Source: an uncultured Parasphingopyxis sp. (lineage in GTDB: Bacteria; Pseudomonadota; Alphaproteobacteria; Sphingomonadales; Sphingomonadaceae). From it: DNA of 64,000 nucleotides. The DNA is taken from the NCBI GenBank assembly GCA_947259005.1, contig CAMYKP010000003.1, forward strand, positions 1 to 64,000, in the 5' to 3' direction. Shown here piece after piece: positions 7,811 to 14,711 of the stretch (position 1 is its first letter; each line of letters opens with the position of its first letter). The notes under the pieces were generated by a model. It was not told the origin of the DNA, made no database searches, and saw only the letters and a list, made by a program, of their open reading frames with translations. The position numbers and the translations under genes were made by a program.

Positions 7811-8236
7811 TTATGGGTGAGTATGCGTATAGTAACGTTGGCTGTCGGCAATTAGGCCCTGCATTTCCTCGGTGAGCGCAGTGACTGCTTCTTCAGACCC
7901 CTCCTGAGCCAAAATAGCCGCATCGTACCTGACGCGTGCTTGGGGGTTATGACTGTCCAACGCTGCCATGCCATCTGGTAACTCTGTAACTACCAAGAGG
8001 TCCCAAGGCCCGTCCATCATCCAGTGAACTGTTGGTACCGGCAATCCGGCGGCCTGTCTGGCAGGCGTGAAATGGTCGTTCATTATCTCCAGCCAACGTT
8101 CACCGGCACCATCAGCGAACTTCACGAATGTGACTTGGTAACTGGTTCTGGCCTCTTCCGGCTCGTCCTGAGCCATCGCCGGTGCGGCAAGACTTGCCAG
8201 AGCAGTTGCTGCCAAAGCGTATTTGAATCGATTCAT
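7811..8236 (-). CDS. Secreted protein of unknown function (island cargo)
   Basis: A 141-residue protein. The start ATG 8236 is preceded by GGGGGTT at a normal distance; a frame five codons longer has no such site. A signal peptide ends at AMAQ (about residue 23). The mature part (SYQVTFVKFADGAGERWLEIM, FTPARQAAGLPVPTVHW, WDLLVVTEL) resembles a small ferredoxin-like dimeric alpha/beta barrel, but no family is firmly recognised. It is transcribed away from the PilZ genes and has its own terminator. Confidence 0.7.
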   Translation of the reverse strand: MNRFKYALAATALASLAAPAMAQDEPEEARTSYQVTFVKFADGAGERWLEIMNDHFTPARQAAGLPVPTVHWMMDGPWDLLVVTELPDGMAALDSHNPQARVRYDAAILAQEGSEEAVTALTEEMQGLIADSQRYYTHTHP

Positions 8237-8483
8237 CACGATAACCCCCATTCATAGATGCACCTCTCGTGCCTCTATTTGATGAGCGCAATTGGCGTGA
8301 AACGCAAATAGCCGGTTAAGGCGGGCGCGGATAATCTGGATATCTCTAGTCCAGCATGGTGACATGTTATAGTACTGGATTAGCGCGCTTGGGTTCGGAT
8401 AATTGGTACAAATCACGGTCAATTTCCAATTAACCCCTTAAAGTAGGAAGTTTCTAAGGAAACGATGCAATTTGATTGTCACC

Positions 8484-9296
8484 ATGATGCACGAGAACCC
8501 AATTGCGCAGACAGACAGTGAACGCCGCAAGGACAAGCGGCGACCTGTGCTCACATATATCCAACTATCTAGTGCTCACCATGTACTGGCGATGGCGCGA
8601 ACTATCGATTTTTCAAGTACAGGGATTGCAGGAACCAGCGACGCTACACTGCGGGTCTATCAAGAGATCGGCGTTGGTATAAATGGACTTGGAACGGTAT
8701 ACGGGACCGTAGTTAGGAAAGTCGGGTCGAATTTTGCGGTGCAATTCAAGACGCCTATCGACATTGAAAAGTTTGATATTTCCCAAATAGTGCAATCCCA
8801 TATTGCATTGCCAGATTGGCTTCCGAGGCATTCGGAAGGCTGCCGGTATTTCGCGCAATTGGATGTGCCGAAACCCTTCCATCGAGAGCCCGCAAAGATA
8901 GACTCCGAGAGCTTTCACGAGGAAGAGCCGTGTGGCGGATGGGGCAAGAGTGAAGTGGAGCAATGCACCCCGCCGGAGCCTGTGCGGATAGTCCACGAGA
9001 ACATTTATGAGGAAAAACTACGTGATCCTCGGAGTGCGACCTCTGCTCGGATTGCAATTCGGAAGTTGGGTTTCAACAAATGCAAAGCAGATATTCTAGA
9101 TATTTCCCAGACCGGACTTCAACTCGACTGCTCGTTGCATTTTAACCATGGTGAGCGCTTGCTCGTTGATCTGCCTGGGCTGGGAGCGCTCTCCGCAACA
9201 ACGGTTTGGCACAATGATTTTCGAACAGGTTGCAAGTTCGAGAATCCAATTAGTGAATACGTCTACATTGATTTGGTGGGCAGGCTATCAGTCTAA
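8484..9296 (+). CDS. Two-domain PilZ protein (c-di-GMP receptor-like)
   Basis: A 270-residue protein without signal peptide. The first PilZ unit (about 10-100) shows the Arg-rich entry RRKDKRRPV and DFSSTGIAG, matching the RxxxR and D/NxSxxG ligand motifs. A second unit (about 180-268) shows DILDISQTGLQLD. The linker has SEGCRYFAQLD and an acidic, Cys-containing part. The family binds cyclic di-GMP and changes partner activity. ATG 8484 or 8487; ribosome-binding site weak. A GTG/TTG-type start at 8472 is also possible. AT-rich codon use supports transfer. Another PilZ gene follows 66 bases later. Confidence 0.8.
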   Translation: MMHENPIAQTDSERRKDKRRPVLTYIQLSSAHHVLAMARTIDFSSTGIAGTSDATLRVYQEIGVGINGLGTVYGTVVRKVGSNFAVQFKTPIDIEKFDISQIVQSHIALPDWLPRHSEGCRYFAQLDVPKPFHREPAKIDSESFHEEEPCGGWGKSEVEQCTPPEPVRIVHENIYEEKLRDPRSATSARIAIRKLGFNKCKADILDISQTGLQLDCSLHFNHGERLLVDLPGLGALSATTVWHNDFRTGCKFENPISEYVYIDLVGRLSV

Positions 9297-9362
9297 AGCC
9301 TGCTTTCTGGAGACTAGGATTCAATTGCCCCGATTCATGAACTGTCGAGAATAGAGAAATCG

Positions 9363-9749
9363 ATGAACCACGAACTGAACAGCGAAGAAATCGAGCGAAG
9401 AGAACGGACCGCGATGCTCCGAAAAGCCGAGCTGCAAAGAGCCGATGGTTTATGCGGCACCGCACGACTACGGAACCTGTCTGAAACCGGATTGGGCGGT
9501 GTCAGCGATTTGGAATTGGCGCTCAATGAAGATTTGGCAGTCACCCTTGACAAGATAGGGACAGTAAAAGGGCATGTGGCTTGGGTGGAAGGCAAGAGCT
9601 TCGGAATGGCATTCGATGCTGTCATCGATCCTGAAGATCTTCCCCACAACAAACTCGAATTCGTCCCCGCACCTTCAGGCTATACGGTGCCTGAACGATT
9701 CAAGCCCGTAAAAGGTTACAAGCGCCCGGGTTTTAAACGCCTCGGCTAG
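9363..9749 (+). CDS. Single-domain PilZ protein
   Basis: A 128-residue protein. The Arg cluster RRERTAMLRKAEL is followed by LRNLSETGLGGVSDLEL, giving the N-x-S-x-x-G motif, then the barrel strands VKGHVAWVEGKSFGMAF. The last 30 residues are basic (FKPVKGYKRPGFKRLG). GAGA lies about 10 bases before the ATG. It probably shares a transcript with the double PilZ gene upstream. Together they give three PilZ units within 1.3 kb. The partner is not in the window. Confidence 0.82.
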   Translation: MNHELNSEEIERRERTAMLRKAELQRADGLCGTARLRNLSETGLGGVSDLELALNEDLAVTLDKIGTVKGHVAWVEGKSFGMAFDAVIDPEDLPHNKLEFVPAPSGYTVPERFKPVKGYKRPGFKRLG

Positions 9750-9938
9750 ATGCGTGTCGCCGTTGCAGAGCGATATTGGGAGCAGGATGGTTTCGCGTTA
9801 GAATAGCGACGATAAAGGCGCGCATGTGAGCATCTGTTTACAGAAGGGGGGAGCCCAATCCCTAGAACAATGAAACCGGACACCGATTGCAGTCCGTGCA
9901 TATGCTCAACGGTCGCAAAAAAAGTTTTTCGACACCAT

Positions 9939-9956
9939 TACGCGCACGCGCGCGTA
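9939..9956. repeat. Alternating pyrimidine-purine hairpin (Z-DNA-prone)
   Basis: TACGCGC (9939-9945) and GCGCGTA (9950-9956) form a 7-bp stem with loop ACGC. All 18 bases alternate pyrimidine and purine. It sits in AT-rich DNA and has no U-tract on either side, so it is not a terminator. Confidence 0.5.
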
Positions 9957-10079
9957 GATACGTATAGCTCGAAATCGACGGTGGCGACGCTCCAACGTGG
10001 GAGAATATGTGGAAGCAAATTACATGTCAGCTATATTTTATCAAATATTTCAAAAGTATAAATGATATAGTTAGACTGA

Positions 10080-10093
10080 CACCCGCTCCGCCA
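10080..10093 (+). repeat. Candidate attachment site (attR), copy of the tRNA-Ser 3' end
   Basis: CACCCGCTCCGCCA matches 7527-7540 base for base; the base before differs (A here, C in the tRNA). It marks the change from AT-rich island DNA to the GC-rich chromosome. Confidence 0.6.
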
Positions 10094-10247
10094 GCCCGAT
10101 CGGCTTATCTTTCCCGATGGGTGCCAAGTCCTCTCGCCGGCTGCATTGGGGAATCGAGGGACTGTCGCGGTAAATACGGATAACGTCCAGGATTCAGGCC
10201 ACGATATGATGGCCACCGACCTGACCAGCACTTATATCCGGGGCCCT

Positions 10248-10955
10248 ATGAGATCGAAGACTTTAAAGGTTGCCAGCTACAACATGCACAAGGGCATCGG
10301 CGCTGACCGGCGGCGCAATCCCGAGCGCATATTGAAAGTGCTGGACGGCCTGGATGCCGACATCGTGGCCCTGCAGGAAGCGGACCGGCGTTTTGGCCGG
10401 CGATCGGCCGCCATACCGCCGCTGCTGCTCGACCAGAACAGCGACTATCAGGCGGTTCCGCTCGACGTCCAGATCGATTCAATGGGGTGGCACGGCAACG
10501 CAATCCTGGCCCGGAAATCGGCCACCATCCATATGCATGACATCGTGCACATCCCCTATCTGGAACCGCGCGGTGCGGTGATGGCGCAGATAGAGGTCAA
10601 TGGCATCACATTATGCGTATTCGGTATGCATCTGGATCTGTCCGGCCTCTGGCGGCGCAGACAGGCACGAGCGGTCCTGAAACTGGCCGAGGAACATGGC
10701 GCCGAAATGCCGACGGTATTGATGGGCGATCTCAACGAATGGAGTGCGGCGAGTGGCTGTCTGCGGGATTTTGGCCGCGCCTTCAGTTTCGCGGACTGCG
10801 GACAGAGCTTCCACTCCCGCCGGCCGACGGCCAAGCTCGACCGGATCATGCATTGCTCCCGGCTGCGCGTTATCGAAAGCGGGGTGGACCATTCGGCAAT
10901 TGCCCGAAAAGCCTCCGATCATCTACCGGTCTGGGCCAGGATCGCACTTGCGTGA
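10248..10955 (+). CDS. Endonuclease/exonuclease/phosphatase-family protein
   Basis: A 235-residue protein with the EEP fold in order: VASYNMHKGIG (metal-site Asn), VALQEADRRFG (catalytic Glu), GMHLDLSGLWRRRQ (His), VLMGDLNEW (Asp-x-Asn), KLDRIM and ASDHLPVWA (terminal Asp-His pair). All catalytic positions are kept. The family includes DNases, phospholipid phosphodiesterases and phosphatases, and the substrate cannot be told. ATG 10248 is preferred because the fold begins there; in-frame ATGs at 10206 and 10209 are possible. It converges on the GGDEF-EAL gene. Confidence 0.85.
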   Translation: MRSKTLKVASYNMHKGIGADRRRNPERILKVLDGLDADIVALQEADRRFGRRSAAIPPLLLDQNSDYQAVPLDVQIDSMGWHGNAILARKSATIHMHDIVHIPYLEPRGAVMAQIEVNGITLCVFGMHLDLSGLWRRRQARAVLKLAEEHGAEMPTVLMGDLNEWSAASGCLRDFGRAFSFADCGQSFHSRRPTAKLDRIMHCSRLRVIESGVDHSAIARKASDHLPVWARIALA

Positions 10956-10999
10956 CCATAAAAGCCGGCGATTGCGGTGGCCGCGATCACGCTGCATTC

Positions 11000-13069
11000 T
11001 TATCCTGCGCGCCGGCTGTCCGGTGACAATTGCACAGGAAAAACATCCAGCCCGGCTCCAGATTCAGGACCCAGATCCGGCATCGGTCCGGGGCGTCCAA
11101 GCAGATAACCCTGGACCTCGTCGCACCCTTCGCGCCGCAGGATCGTCAGCTGGCTATGCCGCTCGATGCCTTCGGCGAGCACGGGGATCGACAGGCTTTT
11201 GCCAAGCGCAAGAACCGAGCGGATGATCGCAAGAGCCTGGGGGCTCTTTTCAACATCGGCCATGAAGCTTCCATCCAGCTTGATCTTGTCAAACGGGAAG
11301 GCGCGCAGGGTTTCGAGTGATGAATAACCTGTACCAAAATCATCCAGGGCCACGCCGACGCCGAGTGCCTTGATCTGCCGGAGAACGTGCAGAGCGCGGG
11401 CGCGGTCGTTCATGATTGCCGTTTCGGTGAGTTCGATTTCCAGCCGGGATGGCGAAAGGCCCGATTCCAGCAGTATCTGCTGTATGAGTTTCGGCAATTC
11501 CACATCCGCCAGCTGTAGCGGGGAGACGTTTACGGCAACTTTCCAGGGATTCGTCCATTGAGAGACCTCGTGGCAAGCCCTGCGCAACACCCATTCGCCG
11601 AGCTGGAGTATGAGTCCATTTTCTTCCGCAACAGGGATAAAAAGACCCGGCGGAATAGCTCCACGCTCAGGATGCGTCCAACGCAACAGGGCCTCATAGC
11701 CGCGCACATCACCGCTCCCGATTTCCTTCTGGAGTTGGTAATGCAGCTCGAAACAATCACGCTCCAGAGCCTCACGAAGATCTGCGGCCAGTTCCCTGCG
11801 CTCACGAATGGCTTCATCCATTGCCGGATCATAAAAGCATGTGGTGCGCGTTGTATCCGACTTGGCCCGGTACATTGCGAGATCGGCGTTGTTGGTCAGC
11901 GCGTCGGGCGTTTCGGCGTCTTCGGGATAGGTAGCGATCCCGAAGCTGGCGCCGACCCCAACCCGGCCCATATCGAGTTCGATCGGCGCCTGAAGAGCAG
12001 ATTCGAGCCGTTCAAGCATATCCGTCAGTCCAGCCCTGTTCTCGTACCGTTTGATGGCGGCGAACTCGTCACCGCCGACACGAGCTATGAATTCGCCCGC
12101 ATCCAGCGTTTCGGCTACCCGCTGGCCAAGGGTCGCCAGTACGGTATCACCGGCTTTGTGCCCGTGCGTGTCGTTTATCTCCTTGAAGCGGTCCAGATCG
12201 ATGGCGATGAAGGCAAGGCCACTGCCGGTTGCTTCGGCAAGTGCGATCTGGTGATCCAGTTCTTCACGGATCCGGAAACGGTTTGGCAGGCCTGTCAGTC
12301 CATCCGTCATTGCCATTTCCCGCATCTTTTCGAAGGATTCCAGGCGCACCCGGTCATCGATCAGGAACGCACACACGCCAGCCGCGATTATCAGCAGGCC
12401 AAGCGCCGCCGTAACCAGCGCCATCGCCAACATGGTCTCCGGCGGGATGCCGTCGGAAAGAGCCAGTGGCTGGATGGTCATGGCCGTCATGCCGATGAAA
12501 TGGAGTGAGACGACAGAGATTCCGAAAAGCGCTACAAATGCGACGCGCCGATATTTCATCGTCTCCCGGTCCAGAATGAACCGCGCGCCAGCGGAGAAAA
12601 GGACTGCACAGAGAACCGATGCAACGACGTAACCGCGATTCCATTCGACAATCCCATCGATCCGATAGGCGTTCATGCCGACATAGTGCATGGCCGATAT
12701 GGCGAGACCGACGACTACGCCGCCCAACAGCGGGGCCACACGGCCGATCGGCGAGAAGGCGAGGTTAAACCCGATATTCGCGCCGATGATCGCGACGAGC
12801 AATGAAACCGTGGTTTGAACCGGGTCGAACGTAAACGGCACGCCGATCTGGTAAGCCAGCATTGCCACAAAATGGGTGCACCAGATGGTCGCTCCTGCAG
12901 CAACTGATGCGAGAAAATTCCACGCGAACCGTTGGAGCCAAGCATCCATCGCACGGCCCCGATCGAGCAATTGCATGATCGCAGCAGATCCCGCAAAACA
13001 TATCAGCGCGGAAAGCAGTACGAGCCAGGGCTCATGCTCATAGGCCACACATAACAGTATTTCGATCAT
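11000..13069 (-). CDS. MHYT-GGDEF-EAL bifunctional c-di-GMP enzyme
   Basis: A 689-residue inner-membrane protein. Seven hydrophobic segments (about 10-235) form an MHYT sensor with CTHFVAM, AMHYVGM and SLHFIGM; such modules are proposed to bind copper and sense a gas. The GGDEF domain (about 250-410) has RVGGDEFAAI intact, so cyclase activity is plausible. The EAL domain (about 430-675) has YEALLRW, ETAIMND and DDFGTGYSS with metal and catalytic residues in place, so phosphodiesterase activity is also plausible. It lies about 1 kb from the PilZ island, giving a local c-di-GMP theme. Confidence 0.93.
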   Translation of the reverse strand: MIEILLCVAYEHEPWLVLLSALICFAGSAAIMQLLDRGRAMDAWLQRFAWNFLASVAAGATIWCTHFVAMLAYQIGVPFTFDPVQTTVSLLVAIIGANIGFNLAFSPIGRVAPLLGGVVVGLAISAMHYVGMNAYRIDGIVEWNRGYVVASVLCAVLFSAGARFILDRETMKYRRVAFVALFGISVVSLHFIGMTAMTIQPLALSDGIPPETMLAMALVTAALGLLIIAAGVCAFLIDDRVRLESFEKMREMAMTDGLTGLPNRFRIREELDHQIALAEATGSGLAFIAIDLDRFKEINDTHGHKAGDTVLATLGQRVAETLDAGEFIARVGGDEFAAIKRYENRAGLTDMLERLESALQAPIELDMGRVGVGASFGIATYPEDAETPDALTNNADLAMYRAKSDTTRTTCFYDPAMDEAIRERRELAADLREALERDCFELHYQLQKEIGSGDVRGYEALLRWTHPERGAIPPGLFIPVAEENGLILQLGEWVLRRACHEVSQWTNPWKVAVNVSPLQLADVELPKLIQQILLESGLSPSRLEIELTETAIMNDRARALHVLRQIKALGVGVALDDFGTGYSSLETLRAFPFDKIKLDGSFMADVEKSPQALAIIRSVLALGKSLSIPVLAEGIERHSQLTILRREGCDEVQGYLLGRPGPMPDLGPESGAGLDVFPVQLSPDSRRAG

Positions 13070-13249
13070 TGGAACTCCGGTACGCTTAACAAGCCCCCCC
13101 GGTTGCCTATTGGTGTTAGGTTCAACTGGTTAAATAGAGGTTATCGAAGCCTCGCACTATCGGTCGAAATCCGGGGCATAGAGTCCAAAACAATCCCATT
13201 CCAACCTATGTCCTGTCCTACACAGCCCTGCTCATGCTAGAATGGAGTT

Positions 13250-13345
13250 TGCGCCGCACTGCGTCGCTGGCTCTTTGATCTCGTTGACCCTCCCCGCCTG
13301 ACAGGTTGCGTCCTGTTGCACACAGCCTGTGCGCACCTTTTTTTT
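13250..13345 (+). ncRNA. Candidate small RNA with C-rich segment and poly-U end
   Basis: A weak -10 (TAGAAT, 13238-13243) is followed by about 95 bases without a good frame. CCCTCCCC lies single-stranded, followed by hairpin ACAGG / CCTGT (13301-13316), hairpin GCACA / TGTGC (13318-13332), five bases, and eight T (13338-13345). C-rich motifs that match Shine-Dalgarno sequences are a known feature of alphaproteobacterial regulatory RNAs. The gap between stem and T-run weakens the terminator. The region 13070-13536 holds no other feature that I can support. Confidence 0.35.
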
Positions 13346-13536
13346 CCGCGCACCGGATGTCGTGGGGACCGCTGCGAACATATTCAGCGTAAGTCCGCTT
13401 TTTCTGAATGAACATGGGGCCTGCACCCTGGCCTGTGTCAACCAGTGTCAACTTGATCGGCGGACAGCCCCTTCGCCCGACATTGTGTTGGTGGCCCGAT
13501 CCGGTCTAGGCGTTGGCTTGCAGGAGTGGCGCGAGA

Positions 13537-13788
13537 ATGAGTGAGAATGGTGGGCAATCGGACATCGCATTTTCGCGGCTTTTGGTCAGCCCCGTCGCCG
13601 TCCGCCGCGCGCTCAAAGTGTCGGCGATCATCGGCACTCTGCTGATCCTTATCAATCAGGGCGATGTGATCCTGGCCGGTTCCGTGCCGCCCTTGTGGAA
13701 GATACTCCTCACCTATCTCGTGCCCTTTGGCGTCAGCAGCTATTCGACCGCCGCCCTGCTCCGGGACACGAACCGGGCCGCGAAATGA
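13537..13788 (+). CDS. nrtS: NrtS-like nitrate/nitrite transporter, small membrane protein
   Basis: An 83-residue protein with two hydrophobic segments (about 23-42 and 53-73) and the family pattern ALKVSAIIGTLLILINQGD, then WKILLTYLVPFGVSSYSTA. NrtS proteins were described in cyanobacteria as two-helix nitrate/nitrite transporters; the role in proteobacteria is less clear. AGGAG lies 10 bases before ATG 13537. Its stop overlaps the start of the next gene (ATGA at 13785-13788), so translation is probably coupled. No nitrate reductase is nearby. Confidence 0.75.
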   Translation: MSENGGQSDIAFSRLLVSPVAVRRALKVSAIIGTLLILINQGDVILAGSVPPLWKILLTYLVPFGVSSYSTAALLRDTNRAAK

Positions 13789-14711
13789 GGCGCTGGTTTA
13801 TCCTCGCTCTCCCCTGCATCGTCGGATGGGTCGGGGCCTGCAGCCAGACACCGGCCGAGCCGGGCGACGGGGCCGCAACAGCCGCGCCCTGCATCGATGC
13901 TGCGCCGGACATGCGGATCGCGATCCCGGCGGGCCGCTTCGTCATGAGCGAAAATCCCCGCTATCCGGAGGAAGGCCCGGCTCGCGACATCGCCGTGCCC
14001 GGCTTTGCGATGGACGCGCATGAAGTGACCAATGTCGAGTTCGCGGCCTTTGTGGGGGCGACCGGCTATGTGACGCTGGCTGAGCAGGACCCGCCTCCCC
14101 TTGCCGGCGCGCCGCCTGAAATGCTGTTGCCCGGATCGGCGGTGTTCCAGGTGCCGACGGCAGACGATCCCAACTGGTGGCGCTGGGTTGTCGGCGCACA
14201 GTGGCGGCAGCCAGAAGGGCCGGGCAGCACCATCGAAGGCCGGGAGGATTATCCGGTCGTGCAGATCGCCTATGACGATGCGCTAGCCTATGCCGAATGG
14301 GCTGGAGGCGCGCTGCCCAGCGAAAGCCAGTGGGAATATGCCGCGCGTGCTGGCGAACCCGTAGTCGATACGCCGCTCGGCAGCGAAGGCGCGCCTACGG
14401 CCAACTATTACCAAGGCGTCTTCCCGCAGCGCGATCTGGGTGAAGACGGCTATGAGGGCCGTGCGCCGGTCGGTTGCTTTCCGGCCAATGGTTTCGGCCT
14501 GTACGACATGATCGGCAATGTCTGGGAATGGACGGCCGAAGCCGACCCGCGCGCTCCCGGCAGCGCGGTTATCAAGGGCGGGTCTTTTCTCTGCGCCGCC
14601 AATTATTGCGCGCGCTATCGCCCCTCAGCCCGCCAGTTTCAGGAACGGGGCCTTGGCACCAACCATATCGGTTTCCGCCTCGTCTATCCGGCGGCGGATG
14701 GACAGAGCTAG
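13785..14711 (+). CDS. Formylglycine-generating enzyme (SUMF1/FGE-sulfatase domain), exported lipoprotein-like
   Basis: A 308-residue protein. A short signal with a lipobox-like GAC at residue 19 suggests export. The FGE fold spans about 40-303: VPGFAMDAHEVTNVEFAAFV, ALPSESQWEYAARAG and NGFGLYDMIGNVWEWT. The two active cysteines of true FGEs are present with the right spacing: C270 and C275 in GGSFLCAANYCARYRP, matching human C336/C341. It should therefore convert a sulfatase Cys to formylglycine, unlike many FGE-like proteins that lack these residues. No sulfatase is in the window. Its stop overlaps the convergent ABC gene at CTAG. Confidence 0.87.
   Translation: MRRWFILALPCIVGWVGACSQTPAEPGDGAATAAPCIDAAPDMRIAIPAGRFVMSENPRYPEEGPARDIAVPGFAMDAHEVTNVEFAAFVGATGYVTLAEQDPPPLAGAPPEMLLPGSAVFQVPTADDPNWWRWVVGAQWRQPEGPGSTIEGREDYPVVQIAYDDALAYAEWAGGALPSESQWEYAARAGEPVVDTPLGSEGAPTANYYQGVFPQRDLGEDGYEGRAPVGCFPANGFGLYDMIGNVWEWTAEADPRAPGSAVIKGGSFLCAANYCARYRPSARQFQERGLGTNHIGFRLVYPAADGQS

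Larger units (their letters stand above)
7541..10093. mobile_element. Small genomic island at tRNA-Ser, no intact integrase
   Basis: The segment lies between two copies of a 14-base direct repeat, one being the tRNA 3' end. It is visibly AT-richer than the flanks and its genes use codons such as ATT, AAA, TTT and GAA far more than neighbouring genes do. Cargo: one secreted protein (minus) and two PilZ-domain proteins (plus). No integrase, excisionase or transposase is recognisable; a 38-codon frame next to the tRNA might be a remnant. Either the element has decayed or it was moved by a helper. The composition judgement is by eye, not computed. Confidence 0.6.
9750..10247. other. Non-coding stretch holding the right end of the island
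   Basis: No convincing gene is seen here. Notable are an A-run/T-run tract (9917-9929), an 18-base strictly alternating pyrimidine-purine hairpin (9939-9956), an AT-rich stretch before the 14-base tRNA repeat (10080-10093), and about 150 bases of GC-richer DNA leading to the next gene. A 63-codon frame from 9870 lacks a ribosome-binding site and plausible composition. Confidence 0.6.

Noticed and set aside
8465-8521. ATG with a good AAGGA upstream, just before the first PilZ gene
   Set aside because: This frame meets a stop after 18 codons; the PilZ frame starts at 8484/8487.
9870-10061. 63-codon open frame in the island's right end
   Set aside because: No ribosome-binding site, odd composition, and it crosses the alternating-base hairpin; treated as non-coding.
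13218-13451. 77-codon minus-strand frame in the gap before nrtS
   Set aside because: No ribosome-binding site or recognisable content; it runs across the candidate RNA and T-run.
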